A stretch of DNA of 64,000 nucleotides from Rhizoctonia solani (GCF_016906535.1 NC_057374.1:1-64000), one strand, 5' to 3'. Shown: positions 1-8,863, counted from the stretch's first letter. Numbers and translations are program-made. Notes: generated by a model from the letters alone, not told the origin.

Positions 1-85
1 CTAACCTAACCTAACCTAACCTAACCTAACCTAACCTAACCTAACCTAACCTAACCTAACCTAACCTAACCTAACCTTACCTAAC
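1..85. repeat. Telomere repeat tract, 5-bp unit
   Basis: Seventeen consecutive 5-bp units CTAAC run from the first base of the window (TTAGG on the G-rich strand). Unit 16 is the variant CTTAC. The tract stops abruptly at 85 and is followed by retroelement coding sequence. Its position at the very end of the sequence and its strand (C-rich strand reading inward) fit a chromosome terminus. The usual fungal unit is the 6-bp TTAGGG; here the unit is clearly 5 bp. Confidence 0.9.
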
Positions 86-1261
86 AACGTACTAAAGTGG
101 AAAACACCTACCACTAAGGAACAAGTGATGGCGTTCCTAGGAGCAGTTGGCTACCTAGCGCCTAATTGCGAGGGCATAAGAATACCCATGGGGGTACTAT
201 CAAACCGATCAGCGGGAAACAAACACTGGAATTGGGACCATACAGCCCAACGTGCGTTCGAAGAAGTAAAAATGATAGTACAGAAACATAGGGACAATCA
301 CCGAGTCGCTATAGATTACAGTGAGGAGGCCCCTCCAATCAACTTAGTAACAGACGCAAGTTGCACCGGTGCAAGCGGTGTACTGTCGCAAGGAAAGGAA
401 CTAAGTAAGGCGCATGTAATCGCCTTTTGGTCGGGCAAATTCAATAGCACTCAGCAAAACTACGCAGTGCACGAATTAGAACTACTAGCAATCAAAGAGT
501 CACTAGATCGGTTCAGGCATTTATTAGTAGGATGTAAATTCAATATATACACGGATCACCGGGCTCTCGAACACTTTCAGACACAGAAGAACTTAAGCCC
601 GCGACAAGTCCGATGGTTACAAGTATTCAATGAATTCGATTATCGCATTATATACATCCCAGGAGAAACAAACGTATTAGCCGATACACTGTCCCGAATA
701 TACGAAAATGAAAGACCGGGAACAGTAAGAGCCACAAGCGAATACGTGCAAGATAAGGACAACGTACCTGACCTTGAGGCATTTAGCGCCGAAGTCACGG
801 GACACGTGACCGGCCCGATCACCCGACCGCTACTGGTAGCCGAAGAGGCCATAGCCGCCCAAATGCCAATATTAGGCAACCAAGCGATCGAGACTCAGGG
901 TCCGATGGAAATTAATGGGGTCGACCTACCTAATAAGGAAACAATAGAGGAACCTCGACAATCGTCGAGGAACCGTAAACCAGTAACAAAACTGGTTGTG
1001 TTGCATTCCCCGACACATAAGAGAGCCCCACCAAAATGGAAGGCTAACAAATTGAAAGAGGCCGAAGATACCTTGATAAAGAAAAAGATGCGCGCGGCTA
1101 AGAAAATAAACCCCGAGAAAGAATCTAAGAGCCACGGCACAAACAATGATAAGGATTCAATAACGAAAGACGAGAATGATCAGAAGCTGGAAATACAGGA
1201 AGAGAAAACCGCATACAAGCCCGAAGAACGAAAAAAGAGGCGTCTGAAATGGACCAAATGA
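86..1261 (+). CDS. Ty3/Gypsy pol fragment: RT thumb end and RNase H (5' partial)
   Basis: The frame is open from base 86, directly after the telomere repeat, so the first GTG (125) or ATG (128) is not a real start; the protein is cut by the chromosome end. The first residues match the end of reverse transcriptase (the W-x-x-P-x-T region followed by FLGAVGYL). RNase H follows, with its acidic residues visible in LVTDAS, VHELELLAIKE, IYTDH and ADTLSR. After RNase H comes a long Lys/Glu-rich tail of about 170 residues linking to integrase. The frame ends at TGA 1259-1261 and overlaps the integrase frame. A slippery heptamer lies at 1231-1237. Cannot be functional alone. Confidence 0.9.
   Translation, partial: NVLKWKTPTTKEQVMAFLGAVGYLAPNCEGIRIPMGVLSNRSAGNKHWNWDHTAQRAFEEVKMIVQKHRDNHRVAIDYSEEAPPINLVTDASCTGASGVLSQGKELSKAHVIAFWSGKFNSTQQNYAVHELELLAIKESLDRFRHLLVGCKFNIYTDHRALEHFQTQKNLSPRQVRWLQVFNEFDYRIIYIPGETNVLADTLSRIYENERPGTVRATSEYVQDKDNVPDLEAFSAEVTGHVTGPITRPLLVAEEAIAAQMPILGNQAIETQGPMEINGVDLPNKETIEEPRQSSRNRKPVTKLVVLHSPTHKRAPPKWKANKLKEAEDTLIKKKMRAAKKINPEKESKSHGTNNDKDSITKDENDQKLEIQEEKTAYKPEERKKRRLKWTK
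1231..1237 (+). promoter_or_regulatory. Candidate -1 ribosomal frameshift site (A AAA AAG)
   Basis: The heptamer AAAAAAG is phased as cgA-AAA-AAG in the RNase H frame, the classical X-XXY-YYZ layout for -1 slippage. It sits 22 nt before the zero-frame stop at 1259-1261. The -1 frame is open from here into the integrase frame, with no stop between 1231 and 1249. No downstream pseudoknot was evaluated. The site may instead be a chance A-run beside a mutation. Confidence 0.45.
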
Positions 1262-3618
1262 AATTACCCGCACCTAACGTGTTTTATGACCCCACACCAA
1301 ACACACTCAAAGAATTGAGAGGGCGGTACCAAGAAGATAGATTCTATAAGCTCATTATAGACAACCCGACACATTTCAAGAAATTTGAATTAATTAATGA
1401 CCTTATATACATAAAAGAAAACAAAGGGAAAGCCCTGTGCATACCCGATATAGAGATAGAGGGAAAGAAACTACGCAAACAAGTAATCGAAGACGCGCAC
1501 GTACAAATAGGGCACGGTGGAGCCAAAAGAACGAATTACGCGTTAAGAGGGAAAGCGTGGTGGAAAAATATGGTAATAGACGTACAGGACTACTGCGCGT
1601 CATGTCATATATGCGCAACAACAAAGCACCAGACGCAGACGAAAATGGGATTACTGACCCCGTTAGACCCAGCAAGAGAGCCGTGGGAATGCGTACAAAT
1701 AGACTTCGTCGGACCGTTGCCCAAGTCAGAGAACTTAAACGGGAAATGGGACATGCTATGCGTAATCATAGACCAAGCAACGTCCATGGCACGATTAGTA
1801 CCAACGAAACAAACGTATAAGGCCCGCGACATGGCAGAAGTAATATTTGACAATATTTATAAATTACACGGGATACCACGAGCCATAGTATCAGATCGGG
1901 ACAAACTATTTGACTCCCAATTCTGGAGGGAATTATGTCGTCTCACAAGAACCGAACTAAGAATGAGCTCCGGATACCATCCGGAGACCGACGGCCTAAC
2001 TGAACGAAGCCATAAAACTTCGTTCCAGATCATCAGGCAGGCAATAGAAGGAAAACAAAATGAATGGGTAAAACACATACCAAGCGTCGAGTACGCGATG
2101 AACTTGGCGAGGTCTGAAGCCACGGGATACAGCCCGTTCTTCCTGAACTACGGCCGATACCCCACTGGTTCACGTTGGGACACAGATAGCTTGTACCCAG
2201 GAGTACGGAAGTTCTTAGTCCGGCAAAGAGAAGCATTAGCAGCCGCACACGACGCCATAATAGACACACGTACACGAATGATAGCCCAGGCGAACAAACA
2301 TCGACGCCCGGCGGATATAACTCAAGGAGACTTAGTATATCTATCAACGAAGAATCTAAGGCTCCCAAAAAAGATATCACAAAAGCTGGCAAGGAAATAC
2401 ATCGGACCAGTAAGAGTGACGAAAGAAATAGTAAAAGGAACAACATACGAGTTAGAACTACCGAATGATCTAAAAGATAGGGGCATACACCCCGTGTTCC
2501 ACGCGTCGCTGCTGCGCATTCACGTACCGAATGATGATAACAGGTTCCCTGCAAGGGCGGGAAACCCAACAGTATCCTTAACGGATGCACCTAAAGAATG
2601 GGCAGTACGAGCAATACTGCAGCACGCAGGAAAAGGAAAAGAAACCCGATATGAAGTGCTGTGGGCAAACCAAAGCAGAACTTGGGAAGATTATCGCGAC
2701 ATCAAGCATTTAGTCGCGTTAGACGAATACCTCGAACTGCAAGGGGTCGATAGCGTCCTAAACTTACCATGGACAGCTGAATACGGAATAGAGGAACAGG
2801 AGTTTGGAAATGAGCTCAAGGAGAATGATATAAAAACAACTGAAAGCGAGGTACAAGTCAACAGCATCGCATTCAATAACATACTAGATGATATCATACA
2901 CTGTCGCAATATGTCTCGTACCAATACCTCCGTCAAACGACAAAGCGTTTACTCGTTCACTGCCGGCGAGCTTGTCGATTGCGGCGTATATCGCGCCAAC
3001 CTATTTCGTGTCAGCCATGGATCCCTGGATACTGCGGGCAGCGAACCGCCAAAGTACCAGGAGTTTAGATCAATGCTACACACAATTCGGGAACAGGGGA
3101 GTAACACAATTACACCATCAAACCCCGCAGTCGAGATGCTTACAACGTCGATGAACGAGCTAGCAATAGCGTTAGGGCAAGCGAAGCAAGTCGCTCAACA
3201 GAAAGGGGTGCCGGCGAATGAAACAACTCAGAGATACCCAGTCCGTCCCCGGCACCAAGGGCGACCAATACAACGCGCATATATACAAGCGCGCCCACCT
3301 ATCAACGCTCCTAAGGGGCCAAAAGCCCACAGGAACCCCCTCATCGATAGAATCGGTAATGGCATTCGTCAAACTAAGTACACGGATGCTAATCAAAATC
3401 GACAGGGGCGCGCGTCAGCCCGTACGAAAGGCACAGGACGCGGGGAGGAGCTAGGAGGAGAGAATGGAGAGAAAAGTGGAGGAATGAGAAAGCAAAGGAA
3501 CAAGGAAAGGAGAATAGAGACACGAAAGGAGACGGAGAGGAGAAACAGACCGATGCTTACAGAAAAAGCACTGAAGAAACTTCAGGTCCAAGTAGTGGAC
3601 ATGGTAATAACAAGGTAG
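1249..3618 (+). CDS. Ty3/Gypsy integrase with chromodomain
   Basis: Integrase that joins retroelement cDNA to the chromosome. The HHCC zinc finger lies at about residues 84-121 (H84, H88, CASCHIC). The catalytic core shows D152 (QIDFVGPLP), D216 (VSDRDKLF) and E252 in TDGLTER, a D-35-E spacing. A GPY-like region with HPVFHASLLR follows. The chromodomain is at about residues 451-499 (from WAVRAIL to LDEYLELQG), which in chromoviruses guides insertion into marked chromatin. A further 290 residues, basic and low in complexity near the end, have no domain I recognise. The frame begins in the -1 frame relative to RNase H with a 13-bp overlap; ATG 1249 may not be used. It ends at TAG 3616-3618, after which the same frame stays open to 3840. 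Confidence 0.9.
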   Translation: MDQMKLPAPNVFYDPTPNTLKELRGRYQEDRFYKLIIDNPTHFKKFELINDLIYIKENKGKALCIPDIEIEGKKLRKQVIEDAHVQIGHGGAKRTNYALRGKAWWKNMVIDVQDYCASCHICATTKHQTQTKMGLLTPLDPAREPWECVQIDFVGPLPKSENLNGKWDMLCVIIDQATSMARLVPTKQTYKARDMAEVIFDNIYKLHGIPRAIVSDRDKLFDSQFWRELCRLTRTELRMSSGYHPETDGLTERSHKTSFQIIRQAIEGKQNEWVKHIPSVEYAMNLARSEATGYSPFFLNYGRYPTGSRWDTDSLYPGVRKFLVRQREALAAAHDAIIDTRTRMIAQANKHRRPADITQGDLVYLSTKNLRLPKKISQKLARKYIGPVRVTKEIVKGTTYELELPNDLKDRGIHPVFHASLLRIHVPNDDNRFPARAGNPTVSLTDAPKEWAVRAILQHAGKGKETRYEVLWANQSRTWEDYRDIKHLVALDEYLELQGVDSVLNLPWTAEYGIEEQEFGNELKENDIKTTESEVQVNSIAFNNILDDIIHCRNMSRTNTSVKRQSVYSFTAGELVDCGVYRANLFRVSHGSLDTAGSEPPKYQEFRSMLHTIREQGSNTITPSNPAVEMLTTSMNELAIALGQAKQVAQQKGVPANETTQRYPVRPRHQGRPIQRAYIQARPPINAPKGPKAHRNPLIDRIGNGIRQTKYTDANQNRQGRASARTKGTGRGEELGGENGEKSGGMRKQRNKERRIETRKETERRNRPMLTEKALKKLQVQVVDMVITR

Positions 3619-3840
3619 ATGGAGGGGTTACCGGCACCGTTCCCGACATTCCCGAAAGGGAGAACTATACTTGTCCCATATATGCCAACAAAACCAAAGA
3701 AGTCATCAACGACGAAGACTGGGACTGGGACCGATTTGCTAACTCAGAAGCCGATTGAACCGCCAATCGGGGAGGGCGAATGTAAGGAACACGTGACCCC
3801 GGGACACGGCCCCGAGGCCCCCGAACCTTACACACCATAA
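3619..3840 (+). pseudogene. In-frame continuation of pol after a TAG stop, running into the LTR
   Basis: This 73-codon open frame begins immediately after TAG 3616-3618 in the same frame as integrase and ends at TAA 3838-3840, inside the 3' LTR that begins at 3781. It is Pro/Lys/Thr-rich with no recognised domain. Either the TAG is a nonsense mutation in a longer pol tail, or it is the normal end and this is just open sequence. The frame crosses the polypurine tract, which does occur in compact LTR elements. Confidence 0.35.
3769..3780 (+). other. Polypurine tract (plus-strand primer) of the retroelement
   Basis: GGGGAGGGCGAA, with a single pyrimidine, abuts the first base of the LTR (TGTAAGG at 3781). 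Such a tract primes plus-strand DNA synthesis in LTR elements and independently supports the LTR start chosen here. Confidence 0.75.
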
Positions 3841-4227
3841 AGAGAAATCAAAATACATAATATATTTCATACCGCAGTAACAAACAAGCCCGCAGTAGCT
3901 GCGGACGTTAATGATAAGATATAATGAAATAAAGCCTTAGCACAAGTGCTAGGCCAAGAATCGGAATAAGACTGAATGATACCACACGCAGGTATATGCG
4001 ACAGCAGAATACCCGTGTAGAAAACATATAAAAAGACCTATCGATAGTTAGCATGTAGACTCACGACTTTGTACTTTAATACTTTTAATTCGATTGACTT
4101 TGATAGCCAACTCGCTTGACTCTAAGCTCAGGTTTATTATTGTCTCACTCGTATTGATTCACGCAAGGTTGTTTATTACATTTGATTACTAACATTACAG
4201 TTACCGTACGAATTCTTCAACCTTACA
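3781..4227 (+). repeat. 3' LTR, 447 bp, TGTAAGG...CCTTACA
   Basis: The segment opens with TGTAAGG and closes with its inverted copy CCTTACA, and it is preceded by a polypurine tract. It contains a CACGTGA box near its start, an AATAAA-like signal near 3930 and a TATAAAAAG box near 4029. There is no second LTR in the window to compare with. Its last five bases overlap the end of the neighbouring minus-strand RING gene. Confidence 0.75.
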
Positions 4228-4760
4228 CAACAGTGCTCTGGATGGCGTTTTCGAGCCTCTGAGCACTCGCTTCCACCATACCCGTAAGCTCTTCGAGTTG
4301 CTTGCAGAGCCTGTCTTTGGTCTGACGTAGAAGCTCAGTCTCCCTTCTACAATTGCACAGGTAAGTCAATGAAAAAATTGTTGTATGAGTGCCATTGATT
4401 TACCTCTCCTCTTTGATGCGCCTCTCTAGGCTCTCCACCTCCTCAGAGTTGCTACCACAGACCTTGTGGAAGTATACTTGGATCACCTTGCGGTGATCAA
4501 TATCTTTCCCACATCCACCGCATGGACGTGGTAGAATCTTGATGTTCTCATAGCACATGGCACAGATTACATGCCCTTCAACCCCTTAGTCATGCATCTA
4601 AAGTAAAAGATTGACAGTACAACTTACCACACTCCGTAAGGTACGTGTTGCGGGATCTATCTCCCGCAGGAGTATCATCGACCATTGTAACCGGCATTGT
4701 TCGGGTACATTTTTGACATTGCACCGCTTGCTCGTTGGGTGGAACGCTACTGCCAGGCAT
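4223..4760 (-). CDS. RING-finger / coiled-coil protein A (3 exons, 142 aa)
   Basis: Exons on the minus strand: 4628-4760, 4404-4575, 4223-4346, with introns GT-AG. The lengths sum to 429 nt, giving 142 residues. The N-terminal part carries a C3HC4-type RING: CQKC, then ECGHVICAMC, then CGGC. The end is a charged helical region (RRIKEE, then RQTKDRLCKQLEEL) likely to form a coiled coil. RING proteins commonly act as E3 ubiquitin ligases; the substrate is unknown. The first intron falls inside the CG|H codon pair, exactly as in the two paralogs downstream. The gene diverges from RING gene B with 174 bp between start codons. The stop TAA (4223-4225) lies within the terminal bases of the adjacent LTR, so the original C-terminus was probably altered by that insertion. 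Confidence 0.7.
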
Positions 4761-4934
4761 TGGGTAAATAAAGGGGAACGTGCAGTAAGTAGCTATGGTT
4801 GCTGGTAACACGCAGCAGCTTTGGTTTAGCTTGGTGGCAAAGTCACGTGACACGTGACCATTTAGTGCGTTCAATATATAAAAACGTGCTTGTTTACTGT
4901 TTCTTGCAATTTCCTTACTATCATCACTCAGACC
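4761..4934. promoter_or_regulatory. Divergent promoter between RING genes A and B
   Basis: Two adjacent CACGTGA boxes occupy 4843-4857, and a TATATAAAA box lies at 4875-4884, about 50 bp before the start of gene B. The same order (CACGTGA, then TATA, then ATG) occurs upstream of RING gene C. CACGTG is the binding site of bHLH factors such as Cbf1 in fungi; which factor acts here is unknown. Confidence 0.55.
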
Positions 4935-5505
4935 ATGACAAGCCAAAATCCAATCAACGTTGACTCCATGGTTGGACAATCCAAGTGTCCGATCTGTTAC
5001 AAGATGAAGGATTCCATGTTTTCTTTCTTGTGCGGTAAGTCTTGATGCTACTACGCGTGTAAAGAAAACTTACTGGGCTATCACAAGGTCATATTGTGTG
5101 TGGAGACGTGTGTAAGGGGCTGTTGCCGACTGTTACGCAGCCGCTACGCTCAAGGATCCGTGACCCGGTGAAATGCCCGACTTGTACGAACGTACAGGGG
5201 AGAGCAACCCTGCGCCAGATTTTCTTTCTGGTGTCGCCGCACACGTCGCAAGCTCCTCTGAAAGAGGCGGAGAGGCAGTTGAAGGAGGTTTTGTGAGTTA
5301 TAGCTCCCTATTTACTCTCATAACCCCATTTAATTAATTCGCGTGTTACAGAGAAGACAAGGCGGAGAGAAGCAGGGTGATAGAGGAGCTTGGCAAGGAA
5401 ATCAAGCAGAACTCCAAAAGCCTTGCCGAGATCAACGCACACATTGATCAGCTGGCAAAGATGCGTGGCAAGCTCACCGGGGAACATAGGGAGACCACAC
5501 CCTAA
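4935..5505 (+). CDS. RING-finger / coiled-coil protein B (3 exons, 152 aa)
   Basis: Exons 4935-5034, 5088-5292, 5352-5505; the 459 nt give 152 residues. The RING-like module is CPIC, then CGHIVCGDVC, then CPTC. The third pair is spaced C-x3-C instead of the usual C-x2-C, so zinc binding at that pair could be altered. The C-terminal half is rich in Glu/Lys/Leu heptads (LKEAERQLKEVLEDKAE and onward), a probable coiled coil. The first intron splits CG|H as in genes A and C. A small E3-ligase-like role is inferred from the fold only. Confidence 0.7.
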
Positions 5506-5989
5506 GGGCCTTGTTGGTAATAGTTTTCATTGTTGTATATGAATGATCTTTAAGTGCCTACAAATATTTACCAAGCTTATATTTACGCCTTGCACCGTGT
5601 ATATGATCTATCAATTTTCTAACAAACTTAAATATGTCAATGGACAAATTTGTACCTGATATACCCGTGATTGCAGTACAAATATAATTGGCCCAAGATT
5701 CATCTCAAAGATTGCGTAATAAGTGTAATTATAGTCAAGTAGTGAATGGAATACAGCAAAGTGCGCAAAGGCAAACCTAAATGTACAAAACAGAGAAATG
5801 CTTGGATGGTTGAATATTGAGCATTTGCATTTACGCTTGCAAAAATGGCTGTTATTGGGTTCCAAGGGTAGCTGAAACAACTCCCGCTCAAAGCTAAGAT
5901 AGTAGGTACATCCGCGAAATATAATCAGTGCAATCTACCAGCTTCCAGGTGGGTTTCTTGGTAAATAACTGTGGAGGACAGAACACAGG
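5506..5989. other. Non-coding stretch between RING gene B and the next open frame
   Basis: AT-rich sequence with short open frames of 60-90 codons on the minus strand that lack conserved motifs or splice support. I see no promoter or repeat that I can support. Confidence 0.5.
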
Positions 5990-6560
5990 ATGGTGGGGCC
6001 AAACAAGGCGCCAGTCTGCGCCTGGTTGATTAGGCAAGTATTCCAAGCGAATCCGGTCCTGAAACCAGATGCCGCTGGGGGACAACCTGTAATGGCTGTA
6101 ATCCCTGATGTTGTGCACGGGGGTGACGGTGATATGAGCTGGGAGCCCGCAAAAGTCACAAGGGGTAAGTGGAAAGCATGAACTGTCGGCTTCACCGTGG
6201 CAGTTGCCATCAACACCGGGTTTTACATTTCACCCGTAGACACGCCCACATTGCAGACAAGTCTATTATCAAACAAACTAAGACCTGGAGATCTTGCACA
6301 CGGAGCAGCGAATAGAGGAATATGTGCTTTCACTAAAGTCTAATACAGAAAGAGCGTTGGTAAGACAGAACATAAGGATTTTGGCCAAGGACAAGGAAGT
6401 TGTCTGCTGGAATATTGCGGACCTAAAGAACCATTTATTGGAGGTGAATAACCTGCACTTATGTCCGCAGATACACTTGCAAAGGATGGATACATGTGAT
6501 TGCATGGAGGACTCTGCGGGTTCCCCTTTCTGCACCAGTCCCTTGCTTGCCTTCCAATGA
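5990..6560 (+). CDS. Hypothetical protein with helical C-terminal half (low confidence)
   Basis: An ATG frame at 5990 (MVGPNKAPVCAWLIRQVF) can be spliced with GTAAGT near 6167 and an AG near 6282 into a second open stretch (LEILHTEQRIEEYVLSLK, then NTERALVRQNIRILAKDK) that runs to TAG near 6560. The second part looks like an amphipathic helix, comparable in style to the coiled-coil tails of the flanking RING genes. No RING cysteines are visible. It could be a decayed relative or chance open sequence. I do not recognise a family. Confidence 0.3.
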
Positions 6561-6587
6561 CTCATGCCTTTTACAAAGTCTGATAGC

Positions 6588-6630
6588 CACGTGACGTGAT
6601 TACTAAGATGTTGAAGCAACCTATAAAAAA
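6588..6630 (+). promoter_or_regulatory. CACGTGA plus TATA box upstream of RING gene C
   Basis: CACGTGACGTGA at 6588-6599 is followed by TATAAAAAA at 6622-6630, and the start codon is at 6683. The arrangement matches the promoter of RING gene B in order and approximate spacing. Confidence 0.5.
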
Positions 6631-6682
6631 TGCCACATTGCAAAGCTGCATCAGTCCCCAACAGCAAGTAAGATCTTTTTTC

Positions 6683-7271
6683 ATGTCGACCCACCAGGCT
6701 AGCCAAGGCGTGAGCTCCGATCAATCCGGGCAGTCTTTTACTTGGTGTTTGGCTTGCCGCTGCATTGCAAGCAGCGGGAATATCTTTGCTCTGGAGTGCG
6801 GTGCGTTGCAAGTTTGGGTAAAGTCTCATAAATCTAAGTCTATCAATAGGTCATCTTGTGTGTGAAAAATGTATTGCTGACCCGGGGACCAGTGGGGGTA
6901 AGACAGACTTGAAGCAATGTGTACACTGCAAGGCTTCATGCAGCCCAGAACGCTCCTGGAGGGTCCATTTCAACGTGGCGCCCCCTGTGCTAAGGGGTTT
7001 GCTCCACAAGATGGATGAGGAACTTCAAGCTCTTTGGTAGGTCTCATTTGATAGGTACTACACTTGGTTTGATCTTAACACATTGAATAGCATGGCCAAG
7101 CAGGAGCTGCGGAAGGCACAGCAGAGGCTTCTGGTGGCTATTGACGAGAAGATGAAAGAGAACGCCATGGTCAGCAATCAGCTTTTGCTTCTTGAGCTCC
7201 ATCTCAGCCTGTTGAGCAAACAATCTCAACACCCAAAGGGAGATTGTGTGGGCGTGTTTGGAACAATGTAA
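6683..7271 (+). CDS. RING-finger / coiled-coil protein C (3 exons, 122 aa)
   Basis: Exons 6683-6800, 6850-7036, 7091-7271; the 369 nt give 122 residues. The RING is CLAC, then ECGHLVCEKC, then CVHC, a regular C3HC4 pattern. The C-terminal part (KQELRKAQQRLLVAIDEK and onward) is a predicted coiled coil. The first intron again lies inside CG|H, and its sequence differs from those of genes A and B, so this is an old shared intron position rather than a recent copy. The three genes form a small subtelomeric family of possible E3 ligases. Confidence 0.7.
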
Positions 7272-7455
7272 TCTACGTATGTGTCATGAATACACAATAT
7301 CAATTGCCCCTTTTGGTAGCAGCCTTTAGTGTTAGGTACAATCAATTCTGAGTCTTGGAAGCCTGCTTCATATGATAGCGTGTAAGCTCAAGTATTGTCT
7401 GAAATACAGATGACAACCCGCCAAGCATACGCGTGTACAACATTTTCTCTAAGTG

Positions 7456-8132
7456 TACACTGGCAATCAATTGCAATGCAACATTGCCTATGAGACCTTT
7501 AACCTGTTGATTGCCACTCATGTACTTGGCCAATCTCTCTCAAACCTTGCATGAAGTACTGTCACCTTGCACTCCACCTCTGTGCAAAGTTTCATGTCAG
7601 TTGAGCTCATGGTTCTGTCTCTGGATCTCAATAAGTGATTGCAACATTCTGATTGAAGAAATGCAATATCAAGAAACTTCTCTTCTACTGCCCTGCTACT
7701 TCTTTGCAGGTTAAGCCAGTCATCTGGGGCTGTTCCATGCCCCATTGTGAATGACTAATCAAACTCTCAGCCTGCCAGCTGCCACAGAGTTTGATGAAAG
7801 GTGGCTTGTTTCTGGTTGCAGGCTGTTGGATTTCAATGGACTGATGTGCCACAGTGGAAAGAACTTGGGATGAAGATTGCCAGGGTAGGGTTATTGGGCC
7901 CCAGGAAGACAGCTAGTACCATTATATTAGCATGGATGAGAGTGTGGAGCTCACACCAGGGGCATCTTGGGTTTGGTCAAAACCTGTACCATTTTGCACA
8001 AGACATAGCACCTGCCATTGTGACAATCAGACTACATGAGTAAGCTATTTGACTTCTCAAGACCCAGATTCACCAGCAGATATGTATTCTAGGTCATTAA
8101 TCTTCTCCCAACCTGTCCTGGACACCAGGAAA
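7456..8132 (+). repeat. Left arm of a 677-bp inverted repeat
   Basis: The arm is the reverse complement of 8187-8863 with no mismatch seen where checked. The mirror sum of coordinates (16319) holds for all open frames in it. It carries an 80-codon frame at 7801-8043 and a 75-codon minus-strand frame at 7518-7745, both exactly mirrored in the other arm. Neither frame has a recognised domain, so I do not call genes. Confidence 0.9.
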
Positions 8133-8186
8133 CATAGATGAGGTAGTATCTCATATGAAAAATGTCAGGTTTTGTGATATTTGAGA

Positions 8187-8863
8187 TTTCCTGGTGTCCA
8201 GGACAGGTTGGGAGAAGATTAATGACCTAGAATACATATCTGCTGGTGAATCTGGGTCTTGAGAAGTCAAATAGCTTACTCATGTAGTCTGATTGTCACA
8301 ATGGCAGGTGCTATGTCTTGTGCAAAATGGTACAGGTTTTGACCAAACCCAAGATGCCCCTGGTGTGAGCTCCACACTCTCATCCATGCTAATATAATGG
8401 TACTAGCTGTCTTCCTGGGGCCCAATAACCCTACCCTGGCAATCTTCATCCCAAGTTCTTTCCACTGTGGCACATCAGTCCATTGAAATCCAACAGCCTG
8501 CAACCAGAAACAAGCCACCTTTCATCAAACTCTGTGGCAGCTGGCAGGCTGAGAGTTTGATTAGTCATTCACAATGGGGCATGGAACAGCCCCAGATGAC
8601 TGGCTTAACCTGCAAAGAAGTAGCAGGGCAGTAGAAGAGAAGTTTCTTGATATTGCATTTCTTCAATCAGAATGTTGCAATCACTTATTGAGATCCAGAG
8701 ACAGAACCATGAGCTCAACTGACATGAAACTTTGCACAGAGGTGGAGTGCAAGGTGACAGTACTTCATGCAAGGTTTGAGAGAGATTGGCCAAGTACATG
8801 AGTGGCAATCAACAGGTTAAAGGTCTCATAGGCAATGTTGCATTGCAATTGATTGCCAGTGTA
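8187..8863 (-). repeat. Right arm of a 677-bp inverted repeat
   Basis: Mirror copy of 7456-8132, separated from it by a unique 54-bp loop (8133-8186). The identity ends sharply at 8863/8864 and 7455/7456. No telomere repeat, terminal motif or target duplication is seen at the outer borders. Confidence 0.9.

Larger units (their letters stand above)
86..4227 (+). mobile_element. 5'-truncated Ty3/Gypsy LTR retrotransposon with chromodomain
   Basis: The order end of reverse transcriptase, RNase H, integrase, chromodomain, polypurine tract, 3' LTR is that of a Ty3/Gypsy chromovirus of fungi. The 5' LTR, gag, protease and most of the reverse transcriptase are missing: the reading frame is open right up to the telomere repeat at 85/86, so the chromosome end cuts the element. 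The 3' LTR lies at 3781-4227. A target-site duplication cannot be tested because the left side is gone. Coding capacity is split over frames (see separate entries). Confidence 0.9.

Noticed and set aside
2033..2590. 185-codon minus-strand frame over integrase
   Set aside because: Opposite-strand shadow of the integrase coding sequence, Leu/Ser/Cys-rich and without motifs.
7801..8518. Mirrored 80-codon frames (7801-8043 plus, 8276-8518 minus) as genes
   Set aside because: Both are the same sequence in the two palindrome arms, without a recognised motif; open length alone is weak evidence.
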